A stretch of 6,325 nucleotides of DNA. Origin: Erysipelotrichaceae bacterium. Lineage in GTDB: Bacteria > Bacillota_I > Bacilli_A > Erysipelotrichales > Erysipelotrichaceae. The DNA lies in the NCBI GenBank assembly GCA_030533035.1, contig JAUNJW010000122.1, positions 1-6,325 on the forward strand, written 5' to 3'. Within the stretch, counting starts at the first letter, position 1; each line of letters opens with the position of its first letter. Below the pieces are notes generated by a model, which did not search any database, was not told where the DNA came from, and was given only the letters and a program-made list of their open reading frames with translations. A program made the translations under genes and the position numbers. Positions 1 to 6,264 of the stretch are shown piece after piece.

Positions 1-473
1 GAAAAGAACATATGCCGGATGCTGAGACAAAGGAAATGCCGAGTACCGCAGCTGCCGCAAGCTATGTTTCAGAAACCGGAGACAGAACAATCGCGGCGAT
101 TGCTGCTCCCGCGGCGGCCGGACTTTACGGACTGGAAATACTGGCGGAGAATGTGCAGATCACAGACGCAAACAAAACCAGGTTTTACGTTCTTTCCGCA
201 TCGCAGCCGGATGGAAATACGCTGCCCAGGGCTGTCTTTGTGGCAACCTGTGGGGCAAACCGCATTGACGATATCATTGTCGAAATATCCAAAGCCGGGC
301 TTGAACTTGTGACAATCCATGACCGTCCTGAAGGCAGCCGGCTGGGTTCATATCATTACATCATTGAAGTCGAAAACAGCGGCGGCATCACGGCAGAGCA
401 GATTGAAAAAATCAAGGCTGTCCCGGAAGTCCGTTACCTCGGCAGTTTCGCTGTTTCGGAAAAACAGAATTGA
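1..473 (+). CDS. pheA: Prephenate dehydratase, C-terminal part (5' end outside window)
   Basis: Prephenate dehydratase converts prephenate to phenylpyruvate in phenylalanine synthesis, in the cytoplasm. The frame is open to the first base of the window and ends at TGA 471-473. The ATG at 12 is therefore probably internal, since a complete enzyme needs about 120 more N-terminal residues. What is visible, numbered from that Met: the end of the catalytic domain with AAIAAPAAAGLYGLEILAEN (about 28-47), then the family TRF motif in NKTRFYVL (about 54-61), then an ACT regulatory domain (about 72-150). The ACT domain is unusual. The phenylalanine-binding ESRP motif reads HDRP (103-106), and the usual GAL(V) segment is replaced by CGANRIDD (80-87). 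The reading as PheA is firm. Whether it is a stand-alone dehydratase or fused to chorismate mutase cannot be judged, because the N-terminus is missing. Confidence 0.9.
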   Translation, partial: KEHMPDAETKEMPSTAAAASYVSETGDRTIAAIAAPAAAGLYGLEILAENVQITDANKTRFYVLSASQPDGNTLPRAVFVATCGANRIDDIIVEISKAGLELVTIHDRPEGSRLGSYHYIIEVENSGGITAEQIEKIKAVPEVRYLGSFAVSEKQN

Positions 474-557
474 GAAACCGGGCAGTGACACCGGTTCCTC
501 AACAATTCAGGCTGCGGCGGACTGGCTGCGGCTTTTTATATTTGGTCTGGATGTATT

Positions 558-594
558 CGTATAATGTGCTTTTTCAGAAATCTTATACGTTTTT
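558..594 (+). terminator. Possible AT-rich intrinsic terminator after pheA
   Basis: CGTATAA (558-564) and TTATACG (583-589) form a perfect 7-bp inverted repeat with an 18-nt loop, followed at once by TTTTT (590-594). It lies about 85 bp after the pheA stop. The stem is AT-rich and the loop long, so it would be weak. The left arm also contains a TATAAT word (560-565), but I see no matching -35 box. Confidence 0.4.
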
Positions 595-633
595 GCATGG
601 CCTGGAGAACCAGCGGATCCCAACGGAAACAGG

Positions 634-653
634 GCACAGCTTGTGCTATTTTT
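634..653 (+). terminator. Short hairpin with T-run, second candidate terminator
   Basis: GCACA (634-638) and TGTGC (642-646) pair around a 3-nt loop, followed by TATTTTT (647-653). The stem has only five firm pairs. It could back up the preceding hairpin for pheA transcripts. Apart from these two hairpins I see nothing definite between 474 and 720. Confidence 0.3.
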
Positions 654-720
654 CAGCAGGGTAATACTGAATCCGCGCAGATAGAATGTAAGTGAAAAGA
701 GGAAATATGATCAATTTCCA

Positions 721-941
721 GACAGGAGGTTCACCAACGACCGTTATAACAAGCCTTTGTTCGATGTCGAAAACGGACTCGGCGCCATTGACCTGGTCAG
801 CTTCACTGCCGGCCAGATTGAAAAGCACTACGGAATGATTTATGTCGATATGGATGATAAAGGCAGGGAATCCCTTGAAAGAAAAAGGACAGCTTCTATT
901 ACATCCAGAAGATCTGTATATCCAACGGTGAAGAGTTATAA
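721..941 (+). pseudogene. Remnant of a family 1 glycosidase (6-phospho-beta-glucosidase type), C-terminal pieces
   Basis: The frame starting at 721 reads RRFTNDRYNKPLFDVENGLG, the strand carrying the catalytic nucleophile (Glu codon 769-771) in family 1 enzymes. It then jumps directly to AIDLVSFTAGQIEKHYGMIY and VDMDDKG, which normally lie about 50 residues further on, so some 150 bp appear deleted near 780-787. A second lesion follows in the A5 run at 882-886. The current frame continues as TASITSRRS, but one extra base restores DSFYYIQKICISNGEEL and a natural stop at 939-941. Everything N-terminal to the nucleophile strand is gone. A ribosome site and ATG (GAGGAAATATG, ATG at 707) precede it in another frame and might be the old gene start (MINFQ), but this is a guess. 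The sequence differs clearly from the intact homologue at 1057-2487, so it is not a recent copy. It cannot be functional. Confidence 0.85.
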
Positions 942-973
942 TCCCATGTTCTTAATCTGATCAGTACAAAAAG

Positions 974-1031
974 AAAATCCGGACTTCAGGAAATAAGCCA
1001 TTCAGCAGGCAGACCTGAGGATCCGGATTTT
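974..1031. terminator. Two-way intrinsic terminator between facing glycosidase sequences
   Basis: AAAATCCGGA (974-983) plus CTTCAGG (984-990) pairs with CCTGAGG (1014-1020) plus TCCGGATTTT (1022-1031). This gives a 17-bp stem with one wobble and a single bulged A at 1021, around a 23-nt loop. On the - strand the stem ends in TTTTCTTTTTG, a good terminator for the glycosidase gene that stops at 1057. On the + strand it ends in TTTTAGTATTCTTTTTT, so it also ends transcripts from the left, including those of the broken glycosidase. Confidence 0.88.
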
Positions 1032-1056
1032 AGTATTCTTTTTTATGAGATTTTCT

Positions 1057-2531
<1,475 letters not shown>

Positions 2532-2547
<16 letters not shown>

Positions 2548-2573
2548 TCACACAGCAGGCATGGCCGCACAGG
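2532..2573. repeat. Inverted repeat between membrane flavodoxin and glycosidase genes
   Basis: CCTGCGGC (2532-2539) pairs with GCCGCACAGG (2564-2573) with one bulged A. In the - strand mRNA no T-run follows, so it is not a proper terminator for the upstream operon. The T-rich side (TTTT 2574-2577) faces the + strand, where no gene reads through. It may reduce or process readthrough from the operon. The possible -35 box lies in its loop. Confidence 0.4.
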
Positions 2574-2592
2574 TTTTACTTTCTGAGCAGCT

Positions 2593-3339
2593 TCAGGGTC
2601 TGCCGTATTCCTTCTTCGACAGCCAGCCGCGGAAGATCCCGCCCTCAAACACGGAGATGATGATGAAGAAAATGTCGGCGAAAATAATGAAGACGAAGGA
2701 AGGCAGCAGGATGCGGGTGTATTTTTTGTCACTGAAGGTTCCTTTGCGGATGCAGGCGCCCATGCGGCCGAGGTAAAACAGCACGCCCAGGTTGAAGAAC
2801 AGCAGAAGGGCAGCGTTTTCACCGAAACTGATCCAGGCCTCCTTCGGGAAGAAGTTTCCGGTATTGATTGCGCTGAGCACGGTATTGAGCACGAGCAGGG
2901 CAATCTCTACGGCAAACAGGATTCTGGTCACATTCAGCATAACACCGCCGCCGATGCCGACACCGCCGCCCCATTTCAGATCTGCCCTTGCACAGAAATT
3001 ATCAAAGCACTGCATCAGCGGCTCATTCTGCTTTCCTTCAATAAAGCCGTTGTTGGCGATGCAGTAAACATTCATGTGCAGGTCATTCTCTCTGCAGAAA
3101 ATCTCCATTTTTTCCATGAAGCGCAGGACATGGGAAGGAATCCCGTCCACATAGAGGGGGACGGCGAATACAGCCGCGTCCGCGTCTTTGAGCTGTTCCA
3201 GGATGCGCTCATGATCCCCCGGGGTGCGCAGCTTTTCAGTCACTTTTTCACCGTTCAGGAAAAGCTTCTCCAGGAAAAGAAAATATGCGGAAGCGCAGAA
3301 CCGTTTTTTCGGGCTGCAGTTGATCAGTACAGTTTTCAC
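2593..3339 (-). CDS. Membrane-anchored flavodoxin-fold (NADPH-dependent FMN reductase-like) protein
   Basis: This 248-residue protein has an N-terminal flavodoxin-like half and a C-terminal membrane half. The flavin half shows a beta strand and phosphate-binding turn (VLINCSPKK, 4-12), AAVFAVPLYVDGIPSHV (55-71) as in FMN reductases, NNGFIEGKQN (96-105) and the glycine-rich WGGGVGIGGG (123-132). Three hydrophobic helices follow at about 135-157, 170-191 and 209-231, ending in a basic tail. The flavin domain probably faces the cytoplasm and may pass electrons to a membrane acceptor, which is inference. The start is GTG (3339-3337) with GGAGG 7-8 nt upstream. It overlaps the TGA of the preceding gene in GTGA (3336-3339), indicating translational coupling. 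I do not recognise a named gene. The FMN-reductase-like fold is fairly sure, but activity and partner are unknown. Confidence 0.8.
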   Translation of the reverse strand: MKTVLINCSPKKRFCASAYFLFLEKLFLNGEKVTEKLRTPGDHERILEQLKDADAAVFAVPLYVDGIPSHVLRFMEKMEIFCRENDLHMNVYCIANNGFIEGKQNEPLMQCFDNFCARADLKWGGGVGIGGGVMLNVTRILFAVEIALLVLNTVLSAINTGNFFPKEAWISFGENAALLLFFNLGVLFYLGRMGACIRKGTFSDKKYTRILLPSFVFIIFADIFFIIISVFEGGIFRGWLSKKEYGRP

Positions 3340-3824
3340 AGCAGTTCCTCCAATCCTGAAAGGTCTTCAATAAACAAGACTTCCGAACGTTCAAATCCGT
3401 CATTGACGGCGTTGCGTCCTGCCATATAACGGAAGGTTTCTTTTTCCTTCTCAGTAATATCGCCGTAGACAATCACCTTCCAGAGGTCATGCATTCCATA
3501 GCGCAGGGTATGGTGCATCTGCCTTCCTCTGTAAGTGCTGAAAGGGGTGGAGGTGCCGATTGAGCGGTCCAGCACGTTTTTGATATCGGCGCTGTATCCC
3601 CCATACAGATTCTCTGTGATGATGATCAGCTCATCCGCCTGACCGATGATCCGGCATACCTGCTGCAGGCTATCTTTCATAAAACATCCGGCAGGATGTT
3701 TTGTCCAGCAGCCGAAGCAGCCCTGGCACGGGGCGTATTTCCCGTCAGCTTCAACTGAGCGGTCACATTTTGTTTCAATCAGTTCTCTGTATTCATTTCC
3801 AAGATCGTGCAATATCACCCTCAT
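3336..3824 (-). CDS. Flavodoxin-fold reductase with Isf-like cysteine cluster
   Basis: This 162-residue cytoplasmic protein belongs to the NADPH-dependent FMN reductase / iron-sulfur flavoprotein group. It begins with strand MRVILHDLG and has the cysteine motif C33-x2-C36-x2-C39-x7-C47 in PCQGCFGCWTKHPAGC, followed by MKDSLQQV. ADELIIITENLYGGYSADIK (63-82) with VLDRSI after it is the second flavin-side loop. The compact four-cysteine pattern matches that known to hold a 4Fe-4S cluster in archaeal and bacterial Isf proteins, although many relatives carry it with unproven clusters. Start: an in-frame ATG at 3866 lies inside the tetR-type gene. The ATG at 3824 has AGGAGG 7 nt upstream and overlaps the repressor stop as ATGA, so I choose it. 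The downstream overlap (GTGA) couples it to the membrane flavodoxin. It probably reduces flavin, quinone or nitro-type compounds; the substrate is unknown. Confidence 0.85.
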   Translation of the reverse strand: MRVILHDLGNEYRELIETKCDRSVEADGKYAPCQGCFGCWTKHPAGCFMKDSLQQVCRIIGQADELIIITENLYGGYSADIKNVLDRSIGTSTPFSTYRGRQMHHTLRYGMHDLWKVIVYGDITEKEKETFRYMAGRNAVNDGFERSEVLFIEDLSGLEELL

Positions 3825-4393
3825 GAATTTTCCTCCTGTTCCGCCGCGAGCACAGCGCCGTTCCATGTGCGCTCAAGATGTTCCGCGACAAGTTTCTCAT
3901 CATATTCCAGGCCGCTGCCGGCGATGAGGCTGGCATAGCCGTGGGTAAACAAGGCCACGGTCAGAAACACCTGCCTGATTTTCTCTCTGCTGAGGCCAGA
4001 TTCCTTTTCCATGACCGCGAGAACCGGAATCAGTTCTTCGGAGTCAATCATTTCCGGAAGACTGTTTTCCCTGGCATAGCCGGACTGGAACAGAAAGCGG
4101 AACAGCTGAGGTTCTTCCACCGCAAAGCGGATATAGTTCAGTCCGACTGACATCACCGGATCCCGGTCTTCCGGAATATTCATCAGATATTCCGAATGAA
4201 TGCGGTCGGTCTTTGCGTAAGCGGCCCGCTTCAGGCTGTCGATGGTCGTGAAGTGGTACATGACCGGCTGGGTGGAGCAGTGCAGCTGCTGTGCGGCTGT
4301 TCTGGCGTTGATCTTTTCAAAGCCGTACTCTCTGGTGATTTCGACAGCGGCGTCAATGATCATTTCCTTTGATATTTTTGTTTTCCGCGGCAT
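3821..4393 (-). CDS. TetR/AcrR-family transcriptional repressor
   Basis: This 190-residue regulator has a typical TetR N-terminal DNA-binding domain: KEMIIDAAVEITREYGFEKI (9-28), then the helix-turn-helix at about 30-48 with RTAAQQLHCSTQPVMYHF, then the following helix DSLKRAAYAK. Residues from about 65 on form the helical ligand-binding and dimer part, which is family-variable and does not reveal the inducer. Start: a longer frame to 4438 exists, but it would place the start codon upstream of the predicted transcription start. The ATG at 4393 has AAGGAG 8 nt upstream and fits MPRKTKISK, a usual TetR beginning. It is first in a three-gene unit with 4-bp stop/start overlaps, so it most likely represses itself and the two flavoproteins through the palindrome at 4415-4434. 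The ligand is unknown; a redox-active or electrophilic compound is only a guess from the neighbours. Confidence 0.9.
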   Translation of the reverse strand: MPRKTKISKEMIIDAAVEITREYGFEKINARTAAQQLHCSTQPVMYHFTTIDSLKRAAYAKTDRIHSEYLMNIPEDRDPVMSVGLNYIRFAVEEPQLFRFLFQSGYARENSLPEMIDSEELIPVLAVMEKESGLSREKIRQVFLTVALFTHGYASLIAGSGLEYDEKLVAEHLERTWNGAVLAAEQEENS

Positions 4394-4414
4394 TGCAGTT
4401 TCTCCTTCCGTTTT

Positions 4415-4434
4415 ATAACAGGTGTTATGTAACA
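4415..4434. promoter_or_regulatory. Probable TetR operator (overlapping palindromes)
   Basis: ATAACA-GG-TGTTAT (4415-4428) is a perfect inverted repeat. Its right arm is shared with a second one, TGTTA-TG-TAACA (4423-4434). The three half-sites cover about +1 to +16 of the predicted transcript and lie 21 bp before the regulator's ATG. Position and symmetry are typical of a self-repressing TetR-family regulator. Confidence 0.65.
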
Positions 4435-4437
4435 ACA

Positions 4438-4466
4438 ATTATAATATTCCGCACAGGTCTGATCAA
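4438..4466 (-). promoter_or_regulatory. Sigma-A promoter of the TetR-flavoprotein operon
   Basis: On the - strand TTGATC (4466-4461) and a perfect TATAAT (4443-4438) are separated by exactly 17 bp. The predicted start of transcription is near 4431, inside the palindromic operator. No other good promoter is seen before the two flavoprotein genes, so all three genes should be transcribed together. Confidence 0.75.
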
Positions 4467-4504
4467 CCGGGTCAAGGTATGCAGTACAGAATCAGACTGA
4501 ATAA

Positions 4505-4678
4505 AAGAAGGTTCCGCAGCTGATTACACTGAAGAAAGAATATGGATTCAAGGTCAAGAAGAACGGCCGCCGTACAGGCAGGGCCAGTGAAATCCTTCCG
4601 GACCTGATTGCGGGAAAAGAAGTACAGAAAGAAAATGTCATCAGCGTTTCACTTGTTCAACGTGATTCCACCCGCTGA
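4505..4678 (+). pseudogene. C-terminal remnant resembling a LacI-family regulator
   Basis: A frame of 57 codons runs from just after an in-frame TAA (4502-4504) to TGA 4676-4678. It lacks a usable ATG and a ribosome site. It ends GRASEILPDLIAGKEVQKEN followed by VISVSLVQRDSTR. That fits the last segment of LacI/GalR regulators: a helix of the type GxxAxxxLxxLIxGK, then a final beta strand ending in L-V-x-R-D-S-T. The segment before it (PQLITLKKEYG) resembles the family's P-x-L-T-T strand, with some extra residues between the two. The DNA-binding domain and nearly all of the sugar-binding core are missing. A terminator follows 50 bp later, as expected for the end of a real gene. I judge it a decayed gene from recall of the family pattern; a short unrelated open frame is less likely but possible. 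Confidence 0.6.
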
Positions 4679-4723
4679 CAATCACTCTTCAAAGTGTCTT
4701 TCCAGTTAAAACAGCAATATCAG

Positions 4724-4755
4724 AAAAGCCCGTGATGATTTACACAGGCGTTTTT
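4724..4755 (+). terminator. Intrinsic terminator behind the LacI-like remnant
   Basis: GCCCGTG (4728-4734) pairs with CACAGGC (4743-4749) with one C/A mismatch around an 8-nt loop. AAAA lies before the stem and GTTTTT (4750-4755) after it. It isolates the Xre gene from upstream + strand transcription. Confidence 0.65.
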
Positions 4756-4852
4756 AAAGGGCTGAGAAATAATACAGTTTCTGAAATAGACATGTCTTGT
4801 TCAGCACCGGCTGGAAAGCCGCTGATTCAAAGAAATGACTGAAAAAGAACTG

Positions 4853-4869
4853 TGTTACGATAAGTAACA
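4853..4869. promoter_or_regulatory. Palindrome upstream of the Xre gene, operator candidate
   Basis: TGTTAC-GATAA-GTAACA is a perfect 6-bp inverted repeat with a 5-nt centre, 17 bp in all, ending about 20 bp before the proposed -35 box of the Xre gene. Its half-site TGTTAC also occurs once in the TetR operator (as GTAACA, 4429-4434), though with different spacing. It could bind the Xre protein, the TetR protein or neither. Confidence 0.45.
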
Positions 4870-4889
4870 GCGGTGAGACGGTCCGTCCC

Positions 4890-4919
4890 TTGTGAAAGGC
4901 AGAGCCCGGAACCTATCAT
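4890..4919 (+). promoter_or_regulatory. Possible promoter of the Xre gene
   Basis: TTGTGA (4890-4895) and TATCAT (4914-4919) are separated by 18 bp. The -10 box matches five of six consensus bases and the -35 box four of six. Transcription would start near 4926, giving a leader of about 37 nt before the ATG at 4963. Confidence 0.45.
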
Positions 4920-4962
4920 ACAGACGAAGGATGAGCGCACCAGCGCAGAAAGGAATCTGTAT

Positions 4963-5538
4963 ATGACATTTGGAGAAAAACTCAGGGAAGCGAGAAAGAA
5001 AGCGAACCTTTCGCAGGAGGAATTTGCCCGGAAAGCGGGTGTATCAAGATCAGCAGTCGCGAAATGGGAATCAGACCGCGGCATGCCGGACGTGGAAAAT
5101 CTGAAAGTGATCGCGTCTCTTCTGAATATCAGCCTCGATTATCTGCTCGATGATGACGGCAGGCTGACATTCAATGAAACCAGGGAGCCGGTTGATCTGG
5201 AATCGTATATGAAAACAGGAAAATGCCGGGATAAGAAAGATGCCGCGTGTTACGCAAAATATAAGGACGCGGATGCCATCTATCCGCTGATCAGAAGGAA
5301 AAAACAGTCGCTGCTGGAAAAGACAGCCGACTTCATAGTTCAGCCGGGTATTGTGCAGATCGCGGATTACATGAACAACAGCGACGGATATTTTCTCGTC
5401 GAAACAAAAGGCAGGCAGATTCTTGTCAGGGTCGGAAAAGATTTCATTACATCCTCTGAACTGGCAAACAGAGTGGATCCGAAGAAATTTGTGATCGGAA
5501 ACAATGTATTCCGCAGGACAACATATCAGCTGATCTGA
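4963..5538 (+). CDS. Xre-family transcriptional regulator with C-terminal domain of unknown function
   Basis: This 191-residue protein starts with a complete HTH_3/Xre DNA-binding domain (about 3-62): FGEKLREARKKANLSQEEFA, then RKAGVSRSAVAKWESDRGMP with the recognition helix, then DVENLKVIASLLNISLDYLL. Residues 67-191 form a separate domain with no phage-repressor peptidase signature and no membrane helix. It contains TFNETREPVDLESYMKTGKC, YPLIRRKK and a beta-rich end around GYFLVETKGRQILVRVGK. I have the impression that this architecture recurs among Firmicutes, but I know no function for it. Start: an upstream ATG at 4873 would lie before the likely promoter. The ATG at 4963 has AAAGGA about 8 nt upstream and gives the standard domain beginning. 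It is probably monocistronic, bounded by hairpins on both sides, and may regulate itself through the palindrome at 4853-4869. Confidence 0.88.
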   Translation: MTFGEKLREARKKANLSQEEFARKAGVSRSAVAKWESDRGMPDVENLKVIASLLNISLDYLLDDDGRLTFNETREPVDLESYMKTGKCRDKKDAACYAKYKDADAIYPLIRRKKQSLLEKTADFIVQPGIVQIADYMNNSDGYFLVETKGRQILVRVGKDFITSSELANRVDPKKFVIGNNVFRRTTYQLI

Positions 5539-5588
5539 AAGCAGGGAAAGCTGAGTAAAATCACTGTAAAACGATGAATGACCGGGAG

Positions 5589-5656
5589 CCGGAACTTTTG
5601 AGACCGTCAGAAATGACGGCAGTCAGAACCTGTTTCCGGTTTTTCCTTTCCGGAAA
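5589..5656 (+). terminator. Terminator-like structure with competing hairpins after the Xre gene
   Basis: CCGGAA (5589-5594) can pair with TTCCGG (5634-5639), enclosing a perfect small hairpin CCGTCA-GAAA-TGACGG (5604-5619) with a GNRA-type loop. TTTTT (5640-5644) follows the outer stem, so this is a plausible terminator 50 bp behind the Xre stop. The same TTTCCGG (5633-5639) can instead pair with CCGGAAA (5650-5656), which would break the terminator. Confidence 0.5.
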
Positions 5657-5661
5657 TCGGT

Positions 5662-5693
5662 TATATCAGTCAATTATTGAGTGATCTGATATA
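5662..5693. repeat. AT-rich dyad upstream of the acetyltransferase gene
   Basis: TATATCAG (5662-5669) and CTGATATA (5686-5693) form a perfect 8-bp inverted repeat with a 16-nt middle that contains its own small palindrome CAATTATTG (5671-5679). It lies 38 bp before the acetyltransferase ATG. A TATCAT word (5692-5697) at its edge could be a -10 box, but no good -35 box is visible. It may be an operator. Confidence 0.4.
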
Positions 5694-5730
5694 TCATAGT
5701 TACTGACCGAAAGATGAAAAGAAAAACCAT

Positions 5731-6255
5731 ATGAAACTGACAGAACCGACAATGGAATATGAGCAGCAGATCCGCGCCTGGCGGAAGGCTTTCCTTGAGT
5801 GCGGTGATTCAATGGACGGCACCGGCGGGCTCAGGGATTTTGAAAACCCGGAAGACTGGATTCGTTTTTCAGAAAACAATAAAAATCCAGAGACAGTTTC
5901 TGAAGGGCTCGTTCCTGCGACACAGTATATGCTTGTCAGGGAAGAGGATCATAAAATTGTCGGTATGGTACAGGTCAGGCATTGTTTCAATGACTATCTT
6001 GAAAAGTACGGAGGCCACATAGGATATTCCGTTGCGCCGGATGAGCGCAGGAAAGGCTATGCGTCGCAGATGCTTGAAATGGTTCTTCCTGAGTGCAGGA
6101 AGCTTGGCATCGGAAAAGTGCTGATCACCTGCAGAAAAGGAAATGAAGGCAGCAGAAAAACAATTCTGAAAAACGGCGGCATCTATGAATCCGAAGTTTA
6201 TGAGCCGGATAATAAAGTATACCTGGAGAGGTACTGGATTGATCTTTCAGAATGA
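5731..6255 (+). CDS. GNAT-family N-acetyltransferase
   Basis: This 174-residue cytoplasmic protein has the GNAT fold, which transfers an acetyl group from acetyl-CoA to an amine. After an N-terminal part with YEQQIRAWRKAF (10-21), the core strands are QYMLVREEDHKIVGMVQVRH (65-84) and HIGYSVAP (96-103). The CoA pyrophosphate-binding loop is DERRKGYASQML (104-115, R-x-x-G-x-A type). IGKVLITCRKGNEGSRKTIL (127-146) with KNGG is the typical end of the fold. Overall it resembles the predicted acetyltransferases of COG3981; the substrate cannot be told. The ATG at 5731 has no clear ribosome site (upstream GATGAAAAGAAAAACC), and no better internal start is visible. The next gene begins 9 bp after the stop, so the two form an operon. 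Confidence 0.88.
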   Translation: MKLTEPTMEYEQQIRAWRKAFLECGDSMDGTGGLRDFENPEDWIRFSENNKNPETVSEGLVPATQYMLVREEDHKIVGMVQVRHCFNDYLEKYGGHIGYSVAPDERRKGYASQMLEMVLPECRKLGIGKVLITCRKGNEGSRKTILKNGGIYESEVYEPDNKVYLERYWIDLSE

Positions 6256-6264
6256 GGATGATTT

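Noticed and set aside
476..496. AACCGG/CCGGTT inverted repeat just after the pheA stop
   Set aside because: Only six pairs with a 9-nt loop and no T-run behind it; too weak to call a terminator.
511..532. Repeated GCTGCGG after pheA as a terminator stem
   Set aside because: The two copies are direct repeats, not inverted, so they cannot form a stem with each other.
707..757. ATG at 707 with GAGGAAAT before it as the start of a small gene, or TTG at 757 as a start
   Set aside because: The frame from 707 gives a short peptide without similarity. The frame through 757 is the glycosidase remnant, which continues upstream of 757, so TTG there is not a real start.
4788..4797. AGACATGTCT palindrome
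   Set aside because: A perfect 10-bp palindrome, but short, with no promoter elements next to it. Such words occur by chance.
4873..4962. N-terminal extension of the Xre protein from ATG 4873
   Set aside because: The extra 30 residues are unlike the family, and the region contains the likely promoter. The ATG at 4963 has a ribosome site and gives the normal domain start.
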